A DNA stretch of 45,776 nt, from NCBI RefSeq assembly GCF_900115735.1, contig NZ_FOXO01000031.1, positions 1 through 45,776 on the forward strand, in the 5' to 3' direction. How positions within the stretch are numbered: the stretch's first letter is position 1; each line of letters opens with the position of its first letter. Positions 1 through 6,884 of this stretch are shown piece after piece. Source of the DNA: Butyrivibrio proteoclasticus (GTDB lineage Bacteria > Bacillota > Clostridia > Lachnospirales > Lachnospiraceae). A program made the position numbers and the translations under genes. Below the pieces are notes generated by a model that was given only the letters and a program-made list of their open reading frames with translations, ran no database searches and was not told the DNA's origin.

Positions 1-302
1 TCAAGAAGGTACATGAAATTGATATCACGCTTGCATGAGGTTTCTATGTCTCGAGATGAGAAGATTCTGTTCATTGCCGCATAGACTGCTATCTTCATCA
101 TATGACGGGGCGTTGCCTGGCCTTTTCTGATTCTTTCATATGTTGCATAAAGATCAGAAAGGTCCATCTCCTCCACGAATGCGCTTACCAGGCGTACCGG
201 ATCGTCATCTGCTACTGATAGGTCTATGTCGAGCGGAAGTTTTATTTGATGATTTAAGGAAGAAAGGCTATAATTTCCTTGTAAGATTTTATTTAGTAGC
301 AT
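1..302 (-). CDS. IS1182-type transposase, N-terminal part (cut by window edge)
   Basis: This is the first 100 or so codons of a DDE transposase that would cut and paste its own insertion sequence. The reverse-strand translation from ATG at 302 has the conserved N-terminal block seen in IS1182/IS5-like transposases: SDLYATYERIRKGQATPRHM, followed by a stretch containing MNRIFSSRDIE and CKRDINFMYLLE. The frame stays open to base 1, so the catalytic domain lies outside the window. No convincing ribosome binding site precedes the ATG. A strong hairpin with flanking A and T runs at 321-346 lies just upstream, where it would block read-in transcription, a common arrangement at insertion-sequence ends. 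Family assignment is from pattern recognition; whether the full gene is intact cannot be judged. Confidence 0.8.
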   Translation of the reverse strand, partial: MLLNKILQGNYSLSSLNHQIKLPLDIDLSVADDDPVRLVSAFVEEMDLSDLYATYERIRKGQATPRHMMKIAVYAAMNRIFSSRDIETSCKRDINFMYLL

Positions 303-320
303 AAATATATTTTACAGCAA

Positions 321-346
321 AAACCAGGCTTTTCGAAGCCTGGTTT
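321..346. terminator. Bidirectional intrinsic terminator near the IS1182-type end
   Basis: A perfect 10-bp stem (AAACCAGGCT with AGCCTGGTTT) closes a 6-nt loop and is flanked by A-rich sequence on the left and T-rich sequence on the right. It can end transcription from either side. Its place directly before the transposase start suggests it insulates the element from outside promoters. Confidence 0.75.
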
Positions 347-421
347 TTGTGTTTGTGTAGCATCTTTTAATAAACCCCTGCTCTGCAGGGGGACAACAGC
401 TGCTTCAGCTTACAGTAAAAA

Positions 422-477
422 ACCTCCCGTGATAGAATTACTTACGGTTCGCCAACCAAAGTAAAATCACAGGAGGT
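422..477 (+). promoter_or_regulatory. 5'-UTR hairpin hiding the tnpA ribosome binding site
   Basis: ACCTCCCGTGAT at 422-433 pairs, with one mismatch, with ATCACAGGAGGT at 466-477, which contains the tnpA Shine-Dalgarno sequence. The loop can pair further (TTACT with AGTAA, and GGTT-CGCC-AACC at 446-457). Such a stem is known to repress translation in Salmonella IS200. The pairing here is seen directly; the function is inferred. Confidence 0.7.
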
Positions 478-485
478 AGTCCAAA

Positions 486-956
486 ATGGACATGAATAGT
501 TTATCACACACAAAATGGGAGTGTAAGTACCACATAGTATTTGCACTTAAGTTCAGGAGAAAAGTTGCATACGGTCAGATCAAGCAGGATATAGCAAATA
601 TTCTCAGTACATTATGCAAGAGGAAAGGTGTAGAAATTATAGAGGCAGAAGTATGCCAAGATCACATACATATGTTGGTAAGGATCCCACCGAGTATGAG
701 TGTATCAAGCTTCGTAGGCTACTTGAAAGGAAAAAGTACACTTATGATATTTGAGAGGCATGCAAATCTCAAGTATAAGTACGGCAATAGACATTTCTGG
801 TGCAGAGGCTATTACGTAGATACTGTAGGTAAGAATGCAAAGAAAATTGAGGAGTACATAAAGAATCAGTTAAAAGAGGATTTAGAGTACGACCAAATGA
901 CATTAAAAGAGTATATTGACCCGTTCACGGGTGAGCCGGTAAAGCAAAACAAATAA
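486..956 (+). CDS. tnpA: IS200-type transposase TnpA (Y1 HUH endonuclease)
   Basis: A 156-aa single-strand transposase that cuts hairpin-marked ends with a tyrosine and forms a 5'-phosphotyrosine link. The metal-binding HUH motif is His60-Ile-His62, and the predicted nucleophile is Tyr124 in the conserved IEEYIKNQ helix. The length is normal for TnpA (about 150 aa) and the frame is intact, so the protein is probably active. The start at 486 follows AGGAGGT at 471-477 by 8 nt; the Met two codons later is possible too. The Shine-Dalgarno site lies in one arm of a long hairpin, which should keep expression low. There is no accompanying TnpB or omega RNA scaffold, so this is an IS200-group and not an IS605-group element. 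Confidence 0.93.
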   Translation: MDMNSLSHTKWECKYHIVFALKFRRKVAYGQIKQDIANILSTLCKRKGVEIIEAEVCQDHIHMLVRIPPSMSVSSFVGYLKGKSTLMIFERHANLKYKYGNRHFWCRGYYVDTVGKNAKKIEEYIKNQLKEDLEYDQMTLKEYIDPFTGEPVKQNK

Positions 957-1101
957 AAATGAGCCCAGGGGGCTCTGTAGGAAAATGATGTTGCGGCTGG
1001 CGAACCATTCGCGAGTCTTTAGACTCAGTGCCGGCAACAGGCCCTTATAGGGCCAGAACAAACCACCGGCTAAGCCGGTGGTTCTGATTTGGGCATAAAA
1101 A

Positions 1102-1136
1102 GGGAGCTGAGCACTAATTACTTAGTGCGACAGCCC
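1102..1136 (-). terminator. Distal terminator downstream of tdk
   Basis: On the minus strand an imperfect stem (GGGCTGTCGCACT with AGTGCTCAGCTCCC) is followed directly by TTTTT. It is the second terminator-like hairpin in series after tdk, and may belong to an old insertion-sequence end. Confidence 0.55.
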
Positions 1137-1146
1137 CATAAAAAAA

Positions 1147-1164
1147 CGCTCCGCTAAGGAAGCG
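1147..1164 (-). terminator. Proximal terminator downstream of tdk
   Basis: On the minus strand CGCTTCC and GGAGCG arms form a short bulged stem followed by seven T residues (positions 1146-1140). Confidence 0.6.
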
Positions 1165-1293
1165 CACTACTGTGTATGACATTTCACTAGGCTCGAAAAA
1201 ACCTCGCCAAGTGATCTGCACATCGCGCGATTGGAAGATGTTGCATAAATGCAACCGCGCTCGGCGCGAGAATGTCGCAAGCGACATTCTTTT
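1165..1293. repeat. Cluster of short palindromes after tdk
   Basis: No gene is seen here. The stretch holds several adjacent inverted repeats: an imperfect stem near 1188-1216 (CACTAGG with CCAAGTG, A-run loop), GTTGCA-TAAA-TGCAAC at 1240-1255, CGCG-CTCGG-CGCG at 1256-1268, and a 10-bp stem AGAATGTCGC-AA-GCGACATTCT at 1269-1290 followed by T residues on the plus strand. The last one can end plus-strand transcription coming from the IS200 element just before the tdk stop codon. Confidence 0.5.
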
Positions 1294-1899
1294 TTACAGA
1301 TCTCTTTCTCTGGCTCCGTCTACCTCTCCACTAAGGAAATGTCTACGACAAAGAGACACATATGACTCATTACCGCCCATCATGATCTGCTCACCGCTTC
1401 TTACAATCTTGCCATCACTTACTCTGGCATTAAAATGTGCCCTTCTTCCGCACCAGCATACTGTAGGAACTTCCTCTATATAGTTGGCAATTTCCATAAG
1501 CCTTTTTGATCCACTGAATAAATGGCTCGTAAAATCTGTCCTAAGTCCATAGCAGATTACCGGAAGGTCATATTTATCCACAACCTCCGCCAGCATATCC
1601 ACCTGTTCCTCTGACAAAAACTGAGCTTCATCTACTATGACGCAATCAAGTTTTTTCCAGCCGTCACTTTTTCCTGTGAACCATTCGTTTTTTACCTCTT
1701 CAAGAAAATCTTCAACAAAGGTGCACTCAGCACTCAACCCAATCCTGGATTTTACCGTCTTTTCACCATCTCTGTCCTCGGCTTTAGGTTTTAATAGAAT
1801 CGCCGTCTGCCCCTTCTCAAGATAGTTATAGCGCACCATCAGTGCGTTGGCTGTTTTAGAACTCCCCATAGCTCCATATCTGAAATACAGTTTTCCCAT
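1294..1899 (-). CDS. tdk: Thymidine kinase (type II)
   Basis: This enzyme phosphorylates thymidine to dTMP with ATP in the pyrimidine salvage pathway, in the cytoplasm. It has a Walker A loop GAMGSSKT at residues 9-16, in which Ser replaces the usual Gly before Ser-Lys-Thr. It also has the DEAQFL Walker B/active-site block, and two zinc-ligand pairs, one in CWCG and one in the C-terminal CRRHF segment. At 201 aa it is typical of the type II family. A second ATG three bases upstream (1902) is possible, but AAGGGG sits better for the start at 1899. The gene stands alone, followed by two terminator hairpins and preceded, head to tail, by the MscS gene. Confidence 0.93.
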   Translation of the reverse strand: MGKLYFRYGAMGSSKTANALMVRYNYLEKGQTAILLKPKAEDRDGEKTVKSRIGLSAECTFVEDFLEEVKNEWFTGKSDGWKKLDCVIVDEAQFLSEEQVDMLAEVVDKYDLPVICYGLRTDFTSHLFSGSKRLMEIANYIEEVPTVCWCGRRAHFNARVSDGKIVRSGEQIMMGGNESYVSLCRRHFLSGEVDGARERDL

Positions 1900-1981
1900 C
1901 ATTTTTCCCCTTGCTTCACATATTTTTTGATTTATAAATTTTTATATCTGAATTATCTTATACCATCATGCACCCATGTTT

Positions 1982-2776
1982 TTATTCTTTACCATTAATC
2001 AATACCAGCTTGTTATACGGTATCTCGATGCCTTCTTCACTAAATCTCTTCATAAGCTCAATGCGGACATCGGAACATGCTATAGGATTATCCTTGAAAT
2101 CAGCTGTCTCCATAAGTGCTCTAAGCGTAACACCACTATCATCACAGCTCCTGCACAAAACACTGGGCCTGCTGCCACAATGCTTTGGATGAGCTGTTAT
2201 CACGTCTGCCATGATTTCTTTTGCCCTTTCCATGTCCGTGCCGTATGCAACCGAAATATCTATCGGATAAGAGAAAGACTTTTCCTGTGTATAGTTAACT
2301 ATTGTTGCTGCACCAACTATTGAGTTAGGAATATAAATGATCTCATTCTGATAAGTCTTTATTACTGTATGTCTTAAAGTAATATTCTCAACAAATCCTG
2401 GGTCATAAGAATTGATCATTATCCTGTCGCCGATATCAAATGGCCTTGAATGAGATGCAGAAAGAGCTATTCCTGCAAAAACATTTGCAAGAGTTGACTG
2501 GGCTGCAAGACCAAGAACCACAGCTGCTATTCCTGAAGAAGCAACGGCTGTCTCCCATGTTTTAGAGAATGCCGGAATGCCGCTTAATGCAGTCAATGCC
2601 GCAGCGGCCCAGATAACCGCAATAATTATACCTTTAAGAAAAATAAGATGAATTTTCCCCCTAAGCATTTCCTTACTTAAGAATTTATTCATTAAAAAAT
2701 TAAGAAGATATGCCACTATAAATGGCAAACAATACTTTAGAAAAAAATTAAGTACTTCAGTCATAATCCGCTCCAT
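1982..2776 (-). CDS. Small-conductance mechanosensitive channel, MscS family
   Basis: A membrane channel that opens under membrane tension and releases solutes after hypo-osmotic shock. The N-terminal 100 residues contain three hydrophobic segments. The third has the Gly/Ala-rich pore-helix pattern SSGIAAVVLGLAAQSTLANV, followed by the conserved RPFDIGDRI entry into the beta domain. The remainder to residue 264 matches the beta and alpha/beta vestibule domains (YIPNS, then a cytoplasmic cage), so it is a short, core-only MscS without extra N-terminal helices. Met5 is an alternative start. There is no strong ribosome binding site upstream of 2776. It is transcribed alone or with the upstream EF-hand-like gene, although a terminator lies between them. 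Confidence 0.9.
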   Translation of the reverse strand: MERIMTEVLNFFLKYCLPFIVAYLLNFLMNKFLSKEMLRGKIHLIFLKGIIIAVIWAAAALTALSGIPAFSKTWETAVASSGIAAVVLGLAAQSTLANVFAGIALSASHSRPFDIGDRIMINSYDPGFVENITLRHTVIKTYQNEIIYIPNSIVGAATIVNYTQEKSFSYPIDISVAYGTDMERAKEIMADVITAHPKHCGSRPSVLCRSCDDSGVTLRALMETADFKDNPIACSDVRIELMKRFSEEGIEIPYNKLVLINGKE

Positions 2777-2893
2777 ATAGTATATTTTTAGTTTTTTAAC
2801 CTCTAAAGTATACCATATATGGTCTAAAGAAAGAATGCGCCATCAGAGCGATTTCCAATCAGAAACATGCTCCGCCTGGCGCCCCATGGAAAA

Positions 2894-2920
2894 AGCCCAT
2901 CTGCCAGAAGCAGATGAGCT
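2894..2920 (-). terminator. Intrinsic terminator after the EF-hand-like gene
   Basis: On the minus strand AGCTCATCTGC and GCAGATGGGCT form an 11-bp stem with one mismatch and a 5-nt loop, followed by TTTTTCC, 15 nt after the stop codon at 2935. A T run on the other side makes it usable in both directions. Confidence 0.8.
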
Positions 2921-2934
2921 TTTTATTCAACATT

Positions 2935-3990
2935 TTATAATGCTGCCATATCAATCTGATGTACTGTACCTACGCCGCCGCTTTCTTTAAGGAACAATCC
3001 GGAAGCTTTCATCATACCGGAGACCATAAGATCACTATTCTGATGTGTATACTCTGTTGCCACATTTCCAAGATATATGGCACCCACATCTGCAGCCTTA
3101 AGAGACATAAGGTGATCAACTCCTTCTTCATCACGGATCCATATCCTAAGAGCTTCATAAATCTCGTCATTTTCATCAATCCACCCGTTATGATCTTTGT
3201 CATATACTCCCAAATCTTTGAAGCCATCCCCGCTTTTTGTTCCAAAAAGTTCTGACCCGTCATTGATCTTCCCATCTTCATTTTTATCAAGAGCCAGGAA
3301 CCCGCTGCCCGGATTCAGCGCTGATATCTTCTCCTCTTTACCATCGCTATCAAGATCAAAATAAAAATGCTGATCGGATATAGTAGTAACTTCATTTCCC
3401 ACATTTATAACAAGCGGATCTACAAGTCTGGCTGAACTTGCCCTTGTTATTCCTGCATATTGACAGAGCTTTCTGGACATAGAAAAATCAACATTAAAAT
3501 CGATTCTTCTTCCGTCTTCGGTAACAGCAGCTCCTGATCCGGAAAAAGTAGTGGTCTCTTCCTCCAAATGCTTCATTTCTACCGTAGTTACTTTGAGAAA
3601 AGAATTGCTTGTCAGCATGTTCGCTGTATTAGAAACTGTCTCTCTGAAGTAGCTGCTCTTATCCTCACCTCCAAGCATTTGTAACAGACTCAATATTCTT
3701 TGAAGAATAGAATTTCTGATATCAGCCAGTTGCTGTTCCATAGATGATTCAGTATTTCCCAGATATTCAGTTTTTGACGGTTTTAGTGAATTATAGGATT
3801 CACTGCCCATAGCCTTGTTTTCTGTAGCATCACCTATACTGATCTCAAGTGTATCCATCTTCTTTTCCTGCTCATTTAGGCTTTTTAGGAAAGAATTCCT
3901 GGTTACGATACCACTTTGTACGGTTACTGTGTTTTCCTCATAATACTTATGGGTTGAGCCCATATTTACCTGTGCCTGTGCAATTTTCAT
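2935..3990 (-). CDS. Conserved hypothetical protein with EF-hand-like calcium-binding loops
   Basis: I do not recognise a named family with certainty. The 351-aa protein has three Asp-rich EF-hand-type loops in its C-terminal half (DLDSDGKEEK, DKNEDGKINDG, DKDHNGWIDEND), which suggests calcium binding. The loops resemble those of VCBS/dockerin-like proteins common in Lachnospiraceae. The N-terminal 120 residues are polar, and there is no signal peptide or membrane segment. The start chosen is the Met after AAAGGAGGTACC. The open frame continues 19 codons upstream, but that extension has no ribosome binding site. The C-terminal LKESGGVGTVHQIDMAAL tail is typical of proteins whose N termini begin MKIA.QVQM in this group (recalled, not searched). 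The cellular role is unknown. Confidence 0.7.
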   Translation of the reverse strand: MKIAQAQVNMGSTHKYYEENTVTVQSGIVTRNSFLKSLNEQEKKMDTLEISIGDATENKAMGSESYNSLKPSKTEYLGNTESSMEQQLADIRNSILQRILSLLQMLGGEDKSSYFRETVSNTANMLTSNSFLKVTTVEMKHLEEETTTFSGSGAAVTEDGRRIDFNVDFSMSRKLCQYAGITRASSARLVDPLVINVGNEVTTISDQHFYFDLDSDGKEEKISALNPGSGFLALDKNEDGKINDGSELFGTKSGDGFKDLGVYDKDHNGWIDENDEIYEALRIWIRDEEGVDHLMSLKAADVGAIYLGNVATEYTHQNSDLMVSGMMKASGLFLKESGGVGTVHQIDMAAL

Positions 3991-4198
3991 GGTACCTCCT
4001 TTGGTGTTGCAATGGTTCATTTTTTGGCATAAAAAATGAACCTTCAAATGAAGAAATTACTCCTCCATGAAGATTCATACCCTCCCTAGCTTTAGTTGTA
4101 AGCTGCTGGCTATGCTTACTTTTGATGCAGCATCTGAGCTACTTATAGTATCGGAAAAAAACAGTTAAACATTAGACAGTAGAAAGAAGACTAAATAT

Positions 4199-4402
4199 TC
4201 AGACTTCTTCATCATCCATTTCTTCAAAGGCAATGATAGAATCGATGATATCCTCAAAGTCCTCCTGAAGTTCCTCTAAAGTGTCACCTTCATAAGTGTA
4301 TATCTTACCGTCTATCTCAACTTCGCCTGTATAAAAATCACACTTCTCGTCGTACTCGACAGTTCCCTTATATCCCTCGTATTCAAGTTCATTTTGTGAC
4401 AT
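4199..4402 (-). CDS. HicB-like antitoxin-type small protein (orphan)
   Basis: A 67-aa acidic protein matching the partial RNase H fold of HicB-type antitoxins. The YKGTVEYDEKCDFYTGEV strand pair, IDGKIYTYEGDTLEELQEDF and the following acidic helix are the hallmark pattern. HicB normally neutralises the HicA mRNA interferase and represses its own operon through a C-terminal DNA-binding domain. Here no HicA gene and no DNA-binding domain are present, so the protein may be a stand-alone HicB-fold protein or a relic. Its start codon comes directly after a terminator-like hairpin whose 3' arm contains the only Shine-Dalgarno candidate (AGGGAG). It follows hsp20 by 52 nt on the same strand, so heat-shock read-through is possible. 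Confidence 0.65.
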   Translation of the reverse strand: MSQNELEYEGYKGTVEYDEKCDFYTGEVEIDGKIYTYEGDTLEELQEDFEDIIDSIIAFEEMDDEEV

Positions 4403-4408
4403 AAAAAA

Positions 4409-4435
4409 TCTCCCTCGGCCATTCGCCGCGGGAGA
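4409..4435 (-). terminator. Terminator/attenuator between hsp20 and the hicB-like gene
   Basis: On the minus strand TCTCCCGCGGC pairs with GCCGAGGGAGA (one mismatch, 5-nt loop), then TTTTTT, and the ATG of the hicB-like gene begins at the end of the T run. The 3' arm includes AGGGAG, the gene's likely Shine-Dalgarno site, so the hairpin could both end transcription and hide the site. Confidence 0.7.
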
Positions 4436-4454
4436 CTTTATAAACTGATAAATC

Positions 4455-4922
4455 TCAGTCTTTAACTTCGATCCTTGCTGCCTCTTCCTTCTCAGGAATT
4501 ACTTCCTTTTTAGGAAGTGTAACTGTCAATACACCATTTCTGTACTGGGCAATTATATCTTCAGGCTTAAGACCTTCTACACTAAAGGACCTCTGATAAG
4601 ATGAACTTCTTCTCTCACGACGGATGTACTTACCATCATTATTCTTTTCATCCTTATTTTCGCTGTGAGAAGCACTAATTGTCAAGACATCATTCTTAAG
4701 GTCGATATTGATATCCTCTTTATTAAATCCAGGGAGCTCAGCTTCAAGCTGATAGCAATTATCTTTTTCGATCACATCGGTTCTCATGAGGCCTGACATG
4801 TTATCAAACTTTTTGCCTGCGCCTTTGTTGTAATCGCAAAGCTCGCCAAAAAATCTGTCATTAAATAAGTTGTCCATCTCATCAAAAATATCATTATTAC
4901 TCCAAAGCATAGGCATTAACAT
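4455..4922 (-). CDS. Small heat shock protein, Hsp20/alpha-crystallin family
   Basis: An ATP-independent holdase chaperone that binds unfolding proteins in the cytoplasm during heat stress. The 155-aa protein has a variable N-terminal arm (residues 1-45), then an alpha-crystallin domain of about 90 residues containing the ELPGFNKEDINIDLKND and GVLTVTLPKKE strands. A C-terminal IEV (I-x-V/I) motif docks into neighbouring subunits. Length and layout match the Hsp18 proteins of clostridia. The start is preceded by AAAGGAG. Upstream are a near-consensus vegetative promoter and a CIRCE element, so HrcA repression with release on heat shock is expected. Confidence 0.94.
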   Translation of the reverse strand: MLMPMLWSNNDIFDEMDNLFNDRFFGELCDYNKGAGKKFDNMSGLMRTDVIEKDNCYQLEAELPGFNKEDINIDLKNDVLTISASHSENKDEKNNDGKYIRRERRSSSYQRSFSVEGLKPEDIIAQYRNGVLTVTLPKKEVIPEKEEAARIEVKD

Positions 4923-5004
4923 AAAACATCACTCCTTTTCTATTTATATTTTTATTTAGGTTGTAGTAGTTTTGTGCCGCCACTTAAGATTGCTTAAAAT
5001 TTAA

Positions 5005-5031
5005 TTAGCACTCTTATGTGTTGGCTGCTAA
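5005..5031 (-). promoter_or_regulatory. CIRCE operator (HrcA binding site)
   Basis: TTAGCACTC at 5005-5013, nine spacer bases, then GGCTGCTAA at 5023-5031. The left half is a perfect match to the CIRCE consensus TTAGCACTC-N9-GAGTGCTAA and the right half matches 7 of 9 positions. It lies 17 nt downstream of the -10 box, so it covers the start of the transcript, the usual place for HrcA operators. Confidence 0.88.
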
Positions 5032-5048
5032 TTTCTTGTTACAAGTAT

Positions 5049-5077
5049 GTTATAGAACATGTAGCACATAATGTCAA
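5049..5077 (-). promoter_or_regulatory. hsp20 promoter
   Basis: On the minus strand TTGACA (5077-5072), a 17-nt spacer and TATAAC (5054-5049). This is a near-perfect sigma-A promoter directly upstream of the CIRCE element. Confidence 0.85.
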
Positions 5078-5169
5078 CACATTAATTTCTAAAAAAAATA
5101 TAAACTCTCAAATACAGCGTAAAAACTCAACTTCAAGCATAACTTATAGCAAGAAATTGGAACCATCCG

Positions 5170-5295
5170 CCACAATTGACTGTACCTGAGGGAAACGCTT
5201 TGGTCTGCGAGCCGACGGTGATGATGATGGGAACAGTAGTTATCTCTCACCGTCGGATCCAGCATTGTGGCGTTTTCCTCAGAACCCGTCAATGG
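5170..5295 (+). repeat. 126-nt palindromic element A, copy 1
   Basis: Three nested stems: ATTGAC with GTCAAT (outer), CTGAGGGAAACGC with GCGTTTTCCTCAG (middle, one mismatch), and CCGACGGTGA with TCACCGTCGG (inner), with a loop holding GATGGGAACAGTAG. The same 126-nt layout recurs at 6643-6768 (inverted) and 44742-44867. Confidence 0.85.
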
Positions 5296-5765
5296 CGAGC
5301 ACCTAACGGTGTGGCTGGTTTTATTTGCCTCAGGCTCTGAATCCAGGAACAGTAGGGGCGGCTACTTTAAGGTGCCTCGGGCTCTGAATCCAGGAACATC
5401 AGAAGTTGCCACATTCAAGAATGTGTATGGCTATATGCTCGCGGCTCCCAATGTAATGAGAGCGGAAATGCTGTTTTGGGTATATAGCTTGATTTTGAGA
5501 TTACAGCACCACCCACCAAGATTTCTGACTTGTGATTTTGGGTATATACGGACTTTTTGAAGTTCACACACCCTTTTATAGGTGGTTGATCGTCTCATAT
5601 CACTCATTCAATGGATGTGTAGTTCTATTTTTCTCGTATATACCCATTTTTCCTTCCCGAAAATTCTGCTGATGGGTGTCGTAACTTAAAAAGTATAGCT
5701 ATATACCCATTTCACTGTGACAATCCAGAGTTAGGAGAAGATTTTTGAGTGATGTATGAGAGGAT

Positions 5766-6229
5766 GTGGGATAAGTGCTTAAATATTGTTCATCTTATCC
5801 TATGAACTTAACAATCCGCATAGTGTGTTTTCTCATGAGTAGGATAAATGCTTGATTTTAGCGCTTTTTATCCTACGGATTTAACCATCCTGATAGTGGA
5901 TTTTGCTCATGCGTAGGATAAGTGTTTGCATTTTGCTCTTTTTATCCCACTATTCTTATCATTTTTGTTAACAATTCCGCTTATTTGTGGGATAAATCTA
6001 TGTTTTTTTATCGCGTTTATCCTACTTTTCATTCAAGCGCAGTATTCAGAAGGCTGAAAATGTAGGATAACTTCGATAGAATTTCATGTTTTATCCCACA
6101 TCTCTGAAAATCGACTGTGATAGAATGGGATAAGTTTTACAAATCTATCTTTTTTATCCTACATCGGAGCATGATCCCTATTCCCCAGAGATTGGGATAA
6201 ATATTACAGATTTTTCGCTCTTATTCTAC
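5766..6229. repeat. Seven-unit array of 38-nt inverted-repeat units
   Basis: Each unit is GTRGGATAA, 20 (once 21) variable bases, then TTATCCYAC. Units are at 5766-5803, 5839-5876, 5913-5950, 5987-6025, 6062-6099, 6125-6162 and 6192-6229; six are exactly 38 nt and one is 39 nt. Unit starts are 73, 74, 74, 75, 63 and 67 nt apart. The first gaps between units are also similar to one another (5804-5838 and 5877-5912), so the array grew by tandem duplication of a period of about 74 nt. The arms are conserved while the interiors differ. The third arm position is A or G independently on each side, which fits recognition of the nine-base sites in DNA at least as well as RNA pairing. Confidence 0.85.
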
Positions 6230-6328
6230 TTCTCAGTTAATCCCGCGATAATCCCATATTTACCTGGCTGTGGACAGATAAATGCTGTATATGCCCATTT
6301 GTCTTCTATAAAAACTATGACGAGGGGT

Positions 6329-6358
6329 GGCATAAAGCCTGATATCCGGCTTTATGCC
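6329..6358. repeat. Perfect 11-bp hairpin in the repeat island
   Basis: GGCATAAAGCC at 6329-6339 and GGCTTTATGCC at 6348-6358 around an 8-nt loop. It has no T run and no adjacent gene, so it is not an obvious terminator. Confidence 0.6.
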
Positions 6359-6642
6359 CAAACCCGGTTTTATTACGGCTGAGCTATTGAAAATGAGCTA
6401 TATGCCCAAAGCAACGCCTTAGCGTTCTTTAAACTACTAACCATAGAGTGGAAACATACAAACTACCTTTAGCCCCACTTCCAGCATGCAGCCTAAAAAA
6501 ACTCCGCGCTTATGTTTCCATGAAACTAGCTTCTCCTGCTGTTCCTAAATGTGGAACCTGAAGCACCTTGAAGTAGCACCCCTACTGTTCCTGGATTCGG
6601 ATCCAGAGGCACCTTAAACCCAGCCACACCGTAAGGTGCTTG

Positions 6643-6768
6643 CCATTGACGGGTTCTGAGGAAAACGCTACAATGCTTGTCCCGACGGTGCATGAATGAA
6701 GCTACTGTTCCCATCATCCTCACCGTCGGCTCGCAGACCAAGGCGTTTTCCTCAGGCTCAGTCAATGG
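6643..6768 (-). repeat. 126-nt palindromic element A, copy 2 (inverted)
   Basis: Reverse-complement copy of the element at 5170-5295 with the same three stems: CCATTGAC/GTCAATGG, CTGAGGAAAACGC/GCGTTTTCCTCAG and CCGACGGTG/CACCGTCGG. Stem sequences are kept while the sequences between them drift. Confidence 0.85.
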
Positions 6769-6837
6769 TGGTGTCCGGAGCCAATTACCTACCAATTTCT
6801 TAAAGTTATTCAGAGAATTTCTTACGCATATACAAAA

Positions 6838-6884
6838 AGAGAGTATTTATGCGAAAGCAAAACACTTACGCAAAAATACTCTCT
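6838..6884. repeat. Hairpin with 16-nt arms
   Basis: AGAGAGTATTTATGCG and CGCAAAAATACTCTCT pair at 15 of 16 positions around a 15-nt loop. It directly abuts the longer palindrome at 6885-7050. Confidence 0.7.

Larger units (their letters stand above)
366..1088 (+). mobile_element. IS200-type insertion sequence (IS200/IS605 family, tnpA only)
   Basis: The element holds one Y1 transposase gene and no tnpB, as in the IS200 group. Its ends carry subterminal hairpins instead of terminal inverted repeats. The left one is at 375-391 (CCCCTGC, loop TCT, GCAGGGG). The right one is at 1061-1083, with a 10-bp stem AACCACCGGC, loop TAA, and GCCGGTGGTT. Further small hairpins lie at 961-975 and 1040-1054. 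Boundaries are approximate, because these elements make no target duplication and the exact cleavage sites cannot be fixed from one copy. Confidence 0.8.
5160..6790. repeat. Gene-free repeat island between inverted A/B repeats
   Basis: I see no plausible gene in this 1.6-kb stretch; the open frames are short and lie inside palindromes. The left end (about 5160-5410) and the right end (about 6540-6790, inverted) share a 126-nt palindromic element A followed by a B segment. B carries repeated AAGGTGCCTC and AATCCAGGAACAGTAG blocks, twice in each copy, with a period of about 45 nt. Between them lie copies of a (C/G)TATATACCCA-type motif in both orientations (5477, 5536, 5636, 5699, 6287, 6389), the 38-nt unit array, and a hairpin at 6329-6358. 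The whole looks like a mobile or domesticated non-coding element with long terminal inverted repeats. Confidence 0.7.

Noticed and set aside
1172..1483. Plus-strand frame of 103 codons opposite tdk
   Set aside because: Overlaps tdk and the hairpin cluster, no ribosome binding site.
5089..5560. Short reading frames on both strands in the repeat island
   Set aside because: They run through palindromic element A and the B repeats; similar frames recur at 6526-6795 and 44667-44870 only because the DNA is repeated. No ribosome binding sites or family resemblance.
5766..6229. CRISPR array or integron attC array
   Set aside because: The conserved parts are short inverted arms around variable interiors, not one fixed repeat with spacers; no cas genes, integrase or cassettes are near, and no attC core GTTRRRY pattern is present.
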